Assembly: GCF_000003605.2 (NCBI RefSeq)
Contig: NW_003120953.1
Location: forward strand, 186,957-216,149
Origin: Saccoglossus kowalevskii
Lineage: Eukaryota > Hemichordata > Enteropneusta > Harrimaniidae
Length of the DNA: 29,193 nt
Direction: 5' to 3'
Of the stretch, positions 1 through 13,560 are shown one piece after another; the stretch's first letter is position 1, and each line of letters begins with the position of its first letter. The notes beneath the pieces were generated by a model, which searched no databases, was not told the DNA's origin, and saw only the letters and a list, made by a program, of their open reading frames with translations. The translations under genes and the position numbers were made by a program.

Positions 1-1618
1 ATTTCTATTATAAGCACCAACTGGGAAATATTAGTTGTTTTTAGACTGAAGGACAAAGTTTTAATATTTATTTGGGCTCATCATTAATTCTGAAATCTGA
101 TACTTCGCTGCAAGAGCTTGTTTTTAAACAGGGTCAATTTCAGAATAAGCAAAATTGACATTGAAATCAAAGCTGAGATTGAAACTCTGGTGATTTTATT
201 GTCATGGAAACTGTCATCTACTACCTCTTGATCTGTATTTTAGATTTGATGGACATGCACATGAACTGATGTACATGAATTATACGTATCCTATCTGAAG
301 TCATTACATAATTGTTGTATTGGCGAGATTTAGTGAGAACTCAATTTCGTCAATGTGACTTGAGTAAATGTGATTCTCTGTGATTTATCTATCATGAAAT
401 AAACGTATTATTATACATCTGTCACGGTAACACCATAAGTTACAGCATGCCGTAATTTTGCGGTATTTTACATGTACAGGGTATTTTCATCCTATCATAC
501 AAGGAAATTGATTTCCAAATATGGAATGATTATGCGCGTAAACATCCGCTATTTTTGGAGTAATTTTAGTGTATTTGGTGTCCAGACACATTGTGTTGCT
601 GGGAAGTTTTTATGGAGAAAAATATATTTTAGAAAGATTTCAAGTTGTACGGCAGCACAGAAGTGCGCGGCTCAAGAAATATATTTATGACTTGAAAGTT
701 CAATCGGCAATTCGGTAAGAGGGCGCCATCCGAGAGTATCAGGGTGATGCGCCCCTGTTTCCCGGTTTAGAAAAACCTCTGGGACATTGCCCAATATGAC
801 GTTTGGTTACAGAAATGAATTTTACAATTTGGCACAAACTACATATTTTCATTGAATGTCATTCCCAAGTCAAAAATAAATTATTCTACAAGTTGTACTA
901 TCTTGGGAAGAGAAGAGTTTCGACCAGAGCTGCATGTTTCAAAATAACATTTGGACATTGAAAAACAAAAATAACATTACTACGATTTTATTGATTCACT
1001 AATCTTGTAATGTGGAATCTGAGCAACGTTCAAGCAGGTTGTTCATACAACGTTCATACACGTAATCAGACGTACATTGATGATAATAATAATGATGATG
1101 TCTGTACAACCAGAGTGTTATCTCCCTGGCGTGGCGTCCTAGTCACAATCTTCTGAGAATTTTATTTCAATGCCACAGTCACAAGTCAGATAATTTTTAG
1201 TTAATTTTTTTGTTGATGACCTCAATGTGACCTCATGAATAATTTGACCTGAGGTCGGTCTTAAACAATACTTTAGAGATTAAACGTGTTGATTGATGAG
1301 TAAGACGGTGACTTTGCTGAATGGATGACAGATGGGATGAGGTGACAAACTCTGTGAACCACATCAAGATATTAGCAATGAAAACCCTGGTAAACAGTAA
1401 ATAATTATTTTAAGTGTTACTGAACCATGAGATTTCAAGTTTGTCAGTTTCCAATATGGTCGCTGCATAAATTCACATTTTTCCCAAAGGGTGGCAAATA
1501 TTACTTTCAGTTAATGCACCTGTCACCTGACCTATGTAACTGTACTCATAATTCTGTTAAATAATATTAAAAAAGCATCATTTCACTGAAAAATAGAAAA
1601 TCAGTCAATTTTCAATAG
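1..1618. other. Non-coding stretch, no gene seen
   Basis: AT-rich sequence with frequent stops in all frames. The 72-codon open frame at 472-690 shows no domain, no compositional sign of selection and no convincing splice sites, so I treat it as chance. A short GC-richer patch near 715-770 contains an AGAGGGCGCC motif and a run of C-rich sequence but nothing else I can name. Confidence 0.6.
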
Positions 1619-1802
1619 TACCGTAAAATCTGTATTAGAAGCCACATCCTTAATAGAAGTCGCACCAATTCTTTTTGAATAATTAAGAATCAAAAATTCA
1701 CCATTTCTCATATGTGTAGATGCTCTAATAGAAGCCGCATCCCCTCTGTTGCATTGTATCATTTTAATAGAAGCCACAACTTCTAATACAGATTTTACAG
1801 TA
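1619..1802. mobile_element. MITE-like element, family B, copy 1
   Basis: The ends are inverted repeats: TACCGTAAAATCTGTATTAG on the left, and the right end reads TACTGTAAAATCTGTATTAG on the other strand, so 19 of the first 20 bases match. Each end carries TA, consistent with a TA target duplication as in Tc1/mariner-type non-autonomous elements. Inside, a motif close to AATAGAAGCCGCATC recurs four times (near 1635, 1652, 1727 and 1769). There is no coding capacity. The superfamily is inferred from the TA ends only. Confidence 0.75.
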
Positions 1803-4800
1803 TCTACATGTATGTATATTTCTTGTCACCGTGCCTCCCTTTTCAAACACATTAATATTTTGCAGAGCTATCTATTTTTCTGGCATGATTATCCGGTTCA
1901 AAAAGTTTTTACAGAATCTACAATGGTCATTGTAACAAGAAGTGTGTTTATGAAGCAAATTGCAAAAACATTTACAGAAGTATTGCTGACAAGGAAACGT
2001 TATGGAAACAAAAATATAATTACTGGATTCAGCTGATACCCCGCCCTGTGCGATCTTATGGAGGATTCGATATTTTTAAAGAAAAATGTGGACCAAAAGA
2101 TTGCCCGCGCAATGTTATGGCAGATATTACGAAGCCCATCTTGTCTGGGAAAATAACCCTGCGCTGATAAAAAGAGTCTCAGAAAATGTTTAGAAAAAAT
2201 AATGCTTCGCGTTGACCAAATATAATCATGCAAAGTATAAATTCAAAGTGTTTTAATACATTGGTGAAAAGTCGCATTTTACCTGAACGAGAACGTGCAA
2301 AGGAAAAGCAAGCCAAAGTCTAGTTGGAAATGTTTTCAAAGATTTTAGAAGAATAATGTTGATAATAATGTTAAATAAATACTAAAATCATATTTTAGAT
2401 TTTTATTACTGACAATGAAGTGATCAGAACTAAAATGCATAACTCTGAGAATATATTTATAAATATGCATGACACATTAACGTGTGAAAAGAAATTAACA
2501 GAAACATTTTTTGAAAATGTTTTGAGCTTTGTGGTTTTCTAAAATACAATGAGTATCGGAGTCCAGGAACGGTGAATTATTGAATTTCAGAAACCAACCA
2601 CACAAACTGCCCCCAAAGTGCATAAAATCTAAATCTCCCGTGACAAGATTCAACTCCACAAATTCTTTCTCACACATACATTGTACAAATGTACCTCTTT
2701 TACAGTCGTTAGAGAGAAATCATCAAACCCCCAAAGTAGAGGGAACTTCCACTTCCTCTATAATGGCTTATCACATCGGTGGCCAAAAATAATTGCAAAC
2801 AGGTGGTCATTGGTCAATCATGTGACTACTTCACACACAAGGTTTTGTAAAAATGATTTATCATCGAGACAAACACAAAATCACATATGAACTGCGACAA
2901 GTACACCACAGCTTCACAGGTGAAAACGATATACTACCTTACGGACCTCGCTGATACTTGTACAAGTGGCATGCTTTTTATTGTCGGCTAAACAGGCTGG
3001 GCTAAAGAAACGTCAGAATAATGGCGCGGTCGATAAACTTCTGAATTATCGCGTATCTAATAATACAAGTGCTCTTCTATTTCAGAAATACATTTTGTAC
3101 GAATAGGTATGTCTGTCGCTACACAGCTACACAGTCAGCACTGTCTACAAAAACGTTGTTTAGTACACTGAATTTTGAGACCAGATCGAGTGAACGGTTT
3201 GAATTGACAAACAAATAAGAATAAAACATTTCGGTTATAAATGTCAGAATAACAGATACAAGATTGTTATCACCAATGAATAAGTCTATATCCACTGATA
3301 AGGTATGGGAGTAACTATAAATATAACTGACGGGTTGATAGGGCAATATTGCTTGGTTTCCCTTAGTAATAGCTGATATCACTCCTTCTCCAAAGATCAA
3401 AGCTGATAACGAAACATATGTGACACCAGAACTTGCATGTGGTGTTACAGAAATAGACGTGTCTCAATTTCGAACATACATGTACATGTTGCATTTCAAT
3501 ATTTCATTTTCAATTTGATCTAAAATAAAAAATAAATAAAAAAGTTTGCTAAACATAGCGAACGCTTCAAACGAGAACAAATAGATTGAAACGTGTACCA
3601 ATCATTGCTGAGACACACAAATTCAATTCAAGATAAAGCTGACAGGGTAATTCACTGAGACACAAAGGGATCCAGCGTCAAGAAGTTTACACGTCCAAGT
3701 GGGCAACATATGAACTTATTATCGGGTCACCGGTCCAGCATTTGTGTCAAACTTCCTCACGGTGATTTTTTTATTTACTCAGGCCTTTCTTTTAGGATCA
3801 CATCACATTATACCCCCTACACCCTTTTGTTACAAAGGTTAACTTTTTTTCTACATTTCAATGGCTGAAGGTTTTTTTTTTACTTCATTATTCAGCATGT
3901 CGTCCTGACAACAATGCGAAAGTGACACTGTTATGAACGACAGTGTTTGTTCGGGGGCCCGACTGGGTTACAATAGTGCTTTCCTCAGACTTTGGATTAA
4001 CATGGTGGCACGTTTGACAGCCGAAATCAGAAAATATTTGAAATTACAAACTGGCAATTGTTAGGAGGCAAACGACCATACATAGAGTTTATTGGAAGAT
4101 CGGGTAGCAAAAAGATGTTATTAAGTAATAGACCACTTGTTAAAAAACACACATGTGATTGCCATATTGAAGTTTTTCAAATAAATGCATGTACATACAT
4201 GTGCTCAGCTCCAAAATGTTTTTTTTTTTTTTAATTTGTTTTTTCAATCTATCCAGGACATATGTTACACTGAATATCCATCCCGTCAACGGTCTGTCTC
4301 CCCTGACATTTTTTTTTTTCATGAGCAAATTGCAAGAGATAATTCATTAGTAGGTACATGTACATGTACATTACACAAGTACAGTCGAGTGGAAACACTT
4401 TCTGCCCAGGTTACAAATGTTACCTTATTTAGAAAATACTACAAAACACTTTGAAATAGCCACACCTGACATTTCAGCGAATTTGACTCATGAATGAATT
4501 AACAGAATCTTATTATTCTCAAGCATCTGATCATTTTATTGCAAAGTATACTTTCTGGTAATTTAGCTACATCTTAGAAAGGGAAAATTACAGATTAATT
4601 AACATTATTTAAAAACAGTTTTTTCACAGGAGACGAATATTTACAAAATTTAGTCATAAACAATATAGAATTTGTTTTATTATAGTTGATATTTTATTGG
4701 GGCCCTAATAAGACAGTAAGATGGTCAGAAATGTTGTCAATGTTTTAACTAAGACTGGGGAACGTACTTAATTAATAACCTTTTCACTGCCAGACTTTCT

Positions 4801-5730
4801 TGCCCAAATTTTTCAATATTTCTGGAAATGAACCCCAATTTTGGAGCCAACAGACAAAATGTGAGTAAATTATCAGTTTTTACGGTAAAAAAATTGACTA
4901 ATTTTGTCCCAATCTTCTGAAGGGAAGTGCAGACTATAAATGGGTCTATTTTGTGAATTTGTGATGAAAAGAGGGAACTGGTGGTGAATAGGTTAAGGCC
5001 TTTCGGGGAAAGTGGAAGAAATTATTACAGACAATGTAATGTACACGTAGTCTGTCTTTGATCGCCAAACATGTCCATGTGCATTTCAGTGACTTTGTAT
5101 CCTTTTAAGATACTGCAAAACCCAAACCCAATCATATCCAAGGTTATACAACTACCATACTATGATGTTCAGCTGTCGGTAAGAACATTTTGAATCAGAT
5201 ATCTTGTGATGCCTGCCATACACTGGAAACTCTTGCATTTGAAAACTTTTTTTTTTTACAATGAAGAGCACTTTGAAAGAAATTACTTTTAATGTTATCA
5301 CACATTTTATAAAAACACTTTTCAAGATCCTTTTCGATATCTCCAAATCTTTCTGCAATTATTGTAAAATTTAGACTACTGGTAAGAGTTGTCTAAGTGC
5401 CAAGGCAAATGTAAGAAACAGACAAGGTCAACTTTCTATCAGGGTCACAGACTTTGATTGGTCCTGGGTCACTGAGGTGATGTAATGTGATACAGCCTAC
5501 TGTTCAATTTCAATCATTTGATCTACTACAAACAGATGAATTTTCAGTGTCAAAAATGTTTGCGCTTTGATTGTTTATTAGGGCATTTGCAAAGACCAAA
5601 ACTGACAGCAATCACTGTGTCTCACTGGTAAAAAATGTTGCGAAATATTCATTGTCAAAATAAATAAATCCGTTACTGTGCATTGTACCACATATTCAAA
5701 TAGTTGTCAGTAATTCTGCATATTTGTTAT
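1803..5730. other. Non-coding stretch, no gene seen
   Basis: AT-rich DNA with poly-T runs (for example near 4220 and 4310) and scattered TACATGTA-type motifs. Open frames here are all under 100 codons, low in complexity or interrupted by homopolymers, and none shows a recognisable domain. I see no RNA gene. Confidence 0.6.
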
Positions 5731-5934
5731 TACTGTAAAATACTTTTATTTTAGCTGGAATTAATTTTCACTGAAAAGACTTTTTAAGTGTTTTGTACGA
5801 AATTTATTTTCACTGATTTTTGACAAGTTGAATGTAAAATATAGGAAAAAAAGTATATTCGCTGGATTTTATTTTCACTGAATCATTCCTTCAGCGAAAA
5901 TTAATTCCAAGCGAAAATAATGTATTTCACAGTA
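5731..5934 (+). mobile_element. MITE-like element, family A, copy 1
   Basis: A 204-bp element. The left end is TACTGTAAAATACTTTTATT; the right end on the other strand is TACTGTGAAATACATTATTT, and similarity continues for about 40 bases through a shared GGAATTAATTTTC block. TA at both ends suggests a TA target site. Internal marks are AGGAAAAAAAGTATATTCGC and TTTTATTTTCACTGAATC. Further copies lie at 24402-24597 (inverted), 24605-24807 (same orientation) and, partly, near 20022. No protein is encoded, so it would depend on a transposase elsewhere. Confidence 0.85.
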
Positions 5935-8900
5935 CATTCACCACTTTTTAATTTTAGAGCAGGTAGAAAATTTTGACAGTGATTTTGACAAGTAGAACAA
6001 TGTCAACAATTTTAAAACACCTTAATAAAAACAAACATAATTTTGAGCATGTCTTTTTTTTTGAAAATCCCCCGATTCGGTTTATGAAGTAAAAGAGTGA
6101 TATACGTACTGTATATGTACAAAATACTACTAATTGGACCGATACTACAGTATGTGAGACTGAATATAGTGGCCATGCTAAAAAAAAAAAAAAAACTGGA
6201 CAATGCTGTCGTTGTCTCTGTGCTTCATATATAGGATGAACCAAGCATAGTACACGTACATCGCCGAGAGGTTAGATATTCTACAGTCGCCTTAAAAAGC
6301 ACTTTATTTTCACACCTTTGATAAACAGAGGTGTAAATTTTATGTCGGCGTCGATATTTGTACATGTTCACCCGACCCCCTTAGGGAGGAAAAGTACACA
6401 ATAGGTACCTCAACTGGACGCATTACTGTCTTAATTTATATCAAATGACTGGGAGATATGTATTCACAGTAACATCAGTGTATTGCTGAGTGGACAACCG
6501 GGTAAATTTAACAGATACGTTAGCGGAAGCACACAGAAGGTGTTACATGTAGGCGGGGAGTTTAATTTATTCTCCATTTGAATTTTTGAAAGTAAAACAA
6601 TCAAAACAAAAATGAGGGTGTAGCCAATTGAGAAAATGTTCCATGGTTTAGCTTAGGTCTTTTGTTGAATAAGGCAAAGTTATGTTTAAAGTCGCAAAGG
6701 TAAAAACCACTCAATCTATTATACGAGAGATTTTGTTACACTGCAACCAAAGCGTGTCCAAAAGGTGAAATCATTATCAAACAAAGAAATTCAATCATGA
6801 CTTTTGAGTATATGGTTCAAAAACAGGAAATGATACAAATATATGTAAAACAACCTCATCAGGACGAATGTCCTGTGAAAACAACTACACTTAAACGGAA
6901 ACGGACACTCCACAATCACCAATATCACAACAGTGAACACAACTCAATCAAACAAACGACCAATATTCAGCCATAAAATCTCCTCTTCTTTCAGATAAGA
7001 AGTGTACAACGCCTCTTTTTACAAACACAGAAAAAATAATTATTTTGCGTACACAAAGGTATAGCGAGACACATTGAACAAGGGCATGATGGGAGGCCAT
7101 TATGACCTCTGGTGACCTTTTATATCAATGCCGCACAAAGCAGATATGGCTCTTTTGAGGGTAATTATTGCCTCAAAAATGGAAAGTCAGCGGGGTTTGT
7201 TTCTTGTTAAAAGGTGAACTGTTGAACTGACGCCCCCTGGGACAATCAAGATGTGACAAAAATGCTGGAAGCAATGCCGGAATACTGATTAAACATTTCA
7301 GTTTAGTTGAGAGCAAAATTTGTCATGGTGAACATGTAACCGGGGGTTCTTAAAGACAGCGAGCCAGAGAGATTTGACAAAACATTGTTCTTGCAAACAC
7401 CCTCCTTACATCATCAAATCGTGAACGTATATTTGGCGACAATTTATAAGTACATACATGTGTACAAGTTCATGTCAATTTCGCCCGGAATTTTTTCTCT
7501 CGAAACCACATGTATAAGAATTGATTTTTTGGTTTCTCAATCAAAATTCTCATTTATACCACGCCACACACAGTAATTAACAATCTAAATATGATATACT
7601 GTACATTACAAGTATAATAACAATTACAAAATCTCAGAGTATCCAAGGCAACTAGAAATTATTTTTTTGGTGTGAGCGTGTGTGGGCGTTTGTATGGGTG
7701 TCACCTGTGTGAAGAATTTCATTTCATTTGGAATGCGAAAATATCACATACAGCTTGGAATCAGTCACCATTATTGATTAAAATATTTATGGAAATTCTA
7801 TCATGATCAGATGGGGTTAGAATTTCCAACATTAATTGAAACAGACAAATGTGAAACAAATGTAATTATTGTTCTCCAGCAACCACAAATTTTTTTTCTT
7901 GGAAGCCAACCTGGGATAACTTTCTGAAAAGTTGGTGGTCCAAGGTAATAATATTGGTTTACTCATTAACTGTTTTTGTTTTTTTTTGCATTGGCTTGAT
8001 ACAAGTAGGACTAAATATCCACATAAACACAGTAACTTTCATTGTTTAATGTGTGTAGATAAAGTTTCAGTTGGATATTTGATCATTTTGGAGACAAAAT
8101 GTAAAAAACATTGTTACACAGTATTTATAAATTTCTAGCAAAGCCAAGGAACCTTGTGTAACCACCGATATTTCAGAAAAAACAATTTTCATGAATTTCA
8201 CAGGTCAGCGGAAATCATGAAATTTTGTAGCAGTGAAAATGTCTCTGGGTTTCTTAGGACACCGGGTCTGGGTGTCAGTTATTTTCGTAAAATGTTGTCT
8301 TCAAGAATACCATAAAATGCTGTAATCGAGCAAATTTAGCAGATTTATCTGTAGACCTGGTTTGTATACAATTTATTTTTTGAGCTACATGTATCAAAGT
8401 ATTCTTTCAAATTAAAAATACAGCTATGTGTTTGTATTTTAACTAATATATTTCAATATTGTTGAAGTGTGATGTAAATCTGTGATATCGAACAAGGGGA
8501 TCTGCATTTGTACCTTATTAGGAAATGTGAATGCCAAATAAGGAATGATTAAAAGTGACATTTCAAAGTTGGCTGGCGAGTTTCAAAAGGAAGTTGATCA
8601 AGCTAAAACCTTCAGTAATTTTTCCCAAATTACCAGTCTTGGGGCTTAAAAACAATTGAACATATAATAATGAATACAGTGAGGTATTTTTGTTACGAGA
8701 ATATTGTCAAATACACATATGTCAGTTGGTACAGTAATGTACTGTCAACGTGCATACATGTATACTGTACTTTGACATATCCTTGTAGTATTTTTGCTAC
8801 ATTTTATTTCAAGAGTCACGTACTACCCAGTAGCACACACAGTGTCACAATCAGACTGGTTGCTATAAATACTTATTATTACATGGACAGTGTAGATATG
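5935..8900. other. Non-coding stretch, no gene seen
   Basis: AT-rich sequence with poly-A/T tracts (6180-6195, 7979-7987) and no open frame over 96 codons. None of the short frames shows a domain or well-placed splice sites. I see no tRNA, rRNA or tandem array. Confidence 0.6.
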
Positions 8901-9066
8901 TACCATATTTACTCTATTAGAAGTGCACCTCAAATAGAAGTACACATAAGCCAATAATTGCATTGACTGTACATATATACTAAATCATTAAAATATTATT
9001 TATTATGACCAGAGAAAAATCTCTGTAATTTACATCAGCATAGGCGCTAATAAACCAAATACGGTA
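8901..9066. mobile_element. MITE-like element, family B, copy 2
   Basis: A 166-bp element. The left end is TACCATATTTACTCTATTAG and the right end on the other strand is TACCGTATTTGGTTTATTAG, with TA at both ends. It shares the CTATTAGAAG block and the repeated AATAGAAG motif with the copy at 1619-1802, but is diverged in the middle. It has no coding capacity. Confidence 0.65.
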
Positions 9067-10452
9067 AGTTTCTGTAGATAAATTAAAAACACTGCTACAC
9101 CAAGATGATATCAGTAAAATGGGAGTCATAGGTATTACCTGTTAACTCTATATTCAGCTTCTCACACCCACAATATATAAGAATATATTTTCTTGTTTAT
9201 TTTCTTAACAGCACTCCGAATACGAAAATGCTTATGCAATCCGAGAGACGTTACAAAATGTTTCTCAGTAATTCACACCCACCTTTAAATAATAGAAACT
9301 TTTACAAAACTGGTTACTGTAATACACTACAGCAACTATAGTGAAGGACATTGCTTTCTTCAATCTCGAAAACTAAAATTTCTTTTCCTTCTCGTAATAT
9401 TCAGAGGAAAGTTATAGAGCTTTGATTTTCAAGAGACTTTTTGGAAATCTACTTAATAATGGTAGATACTTAGTATTTTTTTTTCAAGACAACGATGCTG
9501 TAAACATTTTTTTTTTTGCTTTTCTCTATAAAATTTTTATAAATATATTGCGTTATTTTCCCCCTCTGTAGGATTTATTTTTTCTGCACAGATTTGTTTT
9601 TCTCGGAAATTTACACCCTGAATTTCAAATAGCCAACACTTAACAGTACAATAAATACTGAGTGTATTGGGGTAGCTGCAGCCTTCGCTTCTTCTCTTGA
9701 TTTATCTTGCAGTTTTGTAAGTCTCAAAACTAGGACAAGCACAGTACTTTAAATAATATTAAAGTCAATCAGCCAGCATCAGAGCAAAGTGACAGATTTA
9801 ATCTATTTAATTAAAGCTGTATCATCACTATTGTGTACACTTCCTTGAACAACAACCAGAACCATTGTTTTTGAGTTTTGTAATGCCAACCATGGAACTA
9901 TAAACCATGTAGTTCCATATAGTTCCATGTGCCAATTGACCAGATCTGGAGCACTCAGAACCGGCACACATGAATCTGAAAATGGGATAGGACTGAAAGT
10001 GACACCATGAAACTGAAGCCACTATGACACTGACAGATTGTCTTGCCCACAAGACAGGTTGATGTCAGATCACAACACTACTGAAAAGGAATCCGTGAAT
10101 GATAGAGTCCGAACAATCAAAGAATGAAGACCCGTTGAGGTTCAATCACTGCATGATTGAGGGAGACAGGGTTAGGGTAAAGTACTGTCCCCCGTACATC
10201 ATTAGAAATAGATGACAGTCCGTAGAATAAGTCGACACCTGATGAATACAACTCCGAGGTCACCGACACGCAACGCTATTCAGGTTCGAATTCCCATATT
10301 TCGGAATGTCTCTTCGTGTGCTACTTCACACTACCTCAAGTACAATTTTAAATCATCGTTTGACGTTTTGTTTATCTTTGGCCGTTATTAGTGGCCTATA
10401 CCTCACCAAACGCACCCAAACACGTCTATTCTTTTCCACGCCACTGACTCTG
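9067..10452. other. Non-coding stretch, no gene seen
   Basis: AT-rich, with poly-T runs around 9478 and 9510. A GGTTCGAATTCCC string near 10282 looks like a tRNA B box, but no acceptor stem, D arm or A box can be paired with it. Nothing else is recognisable. Confidence 0.5.
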
Positions 10453-10541
10453 TAAGCTCTTTTCATGTCAATGGTGCACCCAAATAAACCCCCTGGAGGC
10501 AAAACTCCGTGTCCTCAAAGACACCCATGGAAAAGAGCTTA
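10453..10541. repeat. Hairpin-forming element with a nested stem
   Basis: TAAGCTCTTTTCATG at 10453-10467 pairs with CATGGAAAAGAGCTTA at 10526-10541; only one base is bulged in a 16-bp stem. Inside the loop, GTGTC at 10510 pairs with GACAC at 10521 across a 6-base CTCAAA loop. The sequence therefore supports a two-stem structure. It could be a small foldback repeat or a structured RNA; I cannot tell which. Confidence 0.45.
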
Positions 10542-10699
10542 GCGCTATAGTAGATCGTTGTATGATCGCGTTTTTCCTCACAGGTGCGACCTTGGCGTTG
10601 TGATCATCGACGTGGAAGAAAAAGGGCGATTCTAAAGACGCAATGAAAAACAAATCGCGGTTTAGTTAGCGTCCACGATGTTCCAATAAAAAGTACATA

Positions 10700-11750
10700 A
10701 ACCCCACGATGTGTTCAGTGGGCAAATTGCGTCGTCCCGTTTTGTTAGTGCAAATGCACACAGACAAGAAGTGAACTATTAAGGAAAGGTTTGTGAGATT
10801 GTGATGGGATTAGACCAGCTTACCTATCTGCGATAGTAGCTACATAAGTGTACACCCATAACATTGTGTATATTGACTGGCACGGGCGAGAAAACACAGT
10901 GTTTGTCTTTGGCAGTGTTATATAGTAAACAGATCACCGAAAAAGTCTCCGTACTCCGTAACATTGGAAACTTCCTACACTGAAATCGCAACGTTTTACC
11001 CACCTTATCTCGGTCCTTGTCCCCCGGTTTATCCATAACGGTTATCGTCGATGGCTTCCATGAACGGCAGGTGATAATCCAACATCTAAATTCATGTAAG
11101 TGGGTTTAAAAACGCGAACCAAAATCACAAAAAGAAAACTCCGTACGCAAACCGGGCGCCATTTTGTTTTCAGGTAAGACCAGTAGAGCATTGAATTTGT
11201 TGACCATCCCCCCTCTAAAACGAAATCGGTAACTGAAATACAGAATTGGGGTTACGTCTACATATATGGAATTTAGTGAAACAGTGTATTTGTCTATATT
11301 TAGGCAAATTATTGAAACTGTACAACGTCAATAAACTGCCTTGTATATTAAAAAAGAATATAACTAGAGCTTTGAAAGGGAGTGAGTTTTAAGAATTAAA
11401 CTGCCGAACAAAAGTAGTCTCGTTGGAATGCCAGAGGGCGTGGTCGGGCATTGGAACTATTGTCATGTTTGAGCTGATTGACGTCTCTATGTGAGCGGTG
11501 TGCGTTTCGTCAAATGAAGATCAATTCTCAAATTTGGATAGGTGTTATTTGAAAATGCGGGCGCTCCACCACGCCCGTAAACGCTTCGTGCATCCATAAA
11601 CTACCGATAAACGAACGAATAACCTAAATTCAATCATAGGGGCGCAGCTAATTCGGAGTCTGTGCACGAACACGGTAATAGTCCAATCAAAGAAAAAGAT
11701 AACCCGAAAATATGGATCATGTTTTGACAATTTCGTAATTTTCGTTCAGA
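10700..11750. promoter_or_regulatory. CpG-richer, promoter-like region
   Basis: Compared with its flanks this stretch is visibly richer in CG dinucleotides (for example 10980-11170 and 11430-11670) and has GCGCCATTTTG at 11155, close to the YY1-type promoter motif. Short open frames begin here on the minus strand (ATG at 11036, with GTGGGT a few codons later), but I could not follow them into a supported exon chain. A start site for an unrecognised gene is possible; an unmethylated old repeat would look similar. Confidence 0.25.
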
Positions 11751-13560
11751 TATTGAGCAGATATGACGGAAGTTATGTGAACAATGTATTGTTTAAGATT
11801 TATATATTAGATTCGTACGACAACTTGGCAATACGAATACTGGTGTAATGGAAGTAGAAACTTTTAAATTTCAAAATTACTCGTTACCTCGGAATAACGT
11901 CATACAAACGCACATGCATTCATCATGAAATCACAATGTGACAAAATAATATTTATGCTTAATTCCTATACTGAACATTCTAAAAAAAAACTTAACGGTT
12001 TATAATATCGCAGAATAATGGGAACACACTGTAATGATAATGTTTCATAAAGTCTGTTTGCACTTGTGAATTGTCCATCTTAACAGATGTTTGTGGGGCA
12101 TCGGGCGCACAAAGTATGCAAGTTCGATCGATACATCAACAGAGGGCGCTGTGCAGTAGCGATATGCATTTTTTTTGGTGGTGCGTCCCGTTTATATCTG
12201 GTGATGTATTTTGCATGTGGATGAAACACTGAATCTGATCTATTTCAGAATAAAAATCTAACCAACAATAATATAGAAATGAGTTTTTCAAAGTTTGAAA
12301 GGGGGTGGGAATCTCTACCTCTATTCCTCACATATGTATGATGTATTCATAATTTGTGGGGTTTTAAATACATAGATTTCAAAAGCTGATTTGTTGACTT
12401 AACCTGTCAATATATATATATATGCTCAGAAAACGGCAGAAACACTAGAAAAAACGTCAGCCAAATGTACACACGACAAGCTTTAAGCGTCAGGCTATGG
12501 GGTCGGTGAAATGTGGGGTGGGGGTTGACATGAGCCCGGGGGTCACTTTATATTAAAACCTTACACCTTGTGTATTCTTGCTAAAAAAATAATAGGCCCC
12601 TAGGGCTGGCAGCACATTGACAAACCAACCCCCTATTGCAGACGCAATGTAAATTCAGTACCCCCCCTAAAGCAGACATATATTGAGAACATCCTAACCC
12701 TATTGAGAGCATTCTCTGCCGTTGTTTGCACTCAAGTGGAGTGTGATCAACTCAAACAAGCTACTTGTGGTTGCTGTGTATACAACTTATGTTGGTGTCA
12801 TTCGTTGTTTGATGAAGAAAGATGAGAACTATTGACATGATTGTGTATATGAATATTAATTTGATAGTTTAATACACAATGCACACAACTTTGCCAGGAT
12901 TCTTATTCCATCAGATACCAGAACGCAATTTTATGTTCAGCTCCGAGTGACTTTGGCATGAATGAAGGGCAGAAAACCCAGAAAACTAAACTTAAGAAAG
13001 CAGGAGCTGAAAGACCCGGCCCCTCACTCAGGAACTTTAGGGGTAGTTATGCTTCTACCAAGATTTTTTAAATTAACCCCTCAAATGTAGGAAGGCCATT
13101 GTATTTATAATCCTGGCCTTCATTGACGACACAACTAAGTGAAAAAAGATATTCTTTTGTTGTAGGATTGTTATTAACTGATACATGGCCAATGTCACCC
13201 TTTATGACGGAATTGCTCCGTACTTCATGGTCCATAACGGGCCTTAAACAGTGAATATCATCCTGGGATTTCAGCCTGGGGTTTTATGGCCATTACAGTC
13301 CCAGGATTAGGCCTACAGTATGTCAAAAATCATAGACACAATAAAGGTGAGTCGTATAATAACAAACTACCAAAGCCGAATTGTTGCTTTTGGCTTTTTT
13401 GAGAAACGGGCGGGTACCATCCCTATACAAGAATATTTCATGGAAGCAAAACCAATCCCATCTGATGATCAGATGTGATGCGAATATATAACATGGTTAT
13501 TTTGGTAAATTGGGGCCATCAATTTGATTCAAAGACAACCAATGTCCGTCTTCGTTTTAA
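11751..13560. other. Non-coding stretch, no gene seen
   Basis: AT-rich with a short TA repeat at 12410-12423, a G-rich and C-rich patch at 12515-12670 resembling decayed repeat DNA, and an imperfect inverted repeat around 13260-13310 (TCCTGGGAT against TCCCAGGA). No gene is supported. Confidence 0.5.
12136..12149 (+). promoter_or_regulatory. CTCF-like core motif
   Basis: TCAACAGAGGGCGC fits the published CTCF core CCASYAGRKGGCRS at 12 of 14 positions. CTCF is conserved across bilaterians, but binding here is inferred from the motif alone. Confidence 0.3.

Noticed and set aside
10275..10300. tRNA-like B box GGTTCGAATTCCC
   Set aside because: No cloverleaf can be drawn from the flanking sequence.
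10824..11036. Possible first exon starting MDKPGDKDRDK on the minus strand
   Set aside because: Two donor-like sites exist, but no downstream exon in phase could be found and the rest of the frame is not protein-like.
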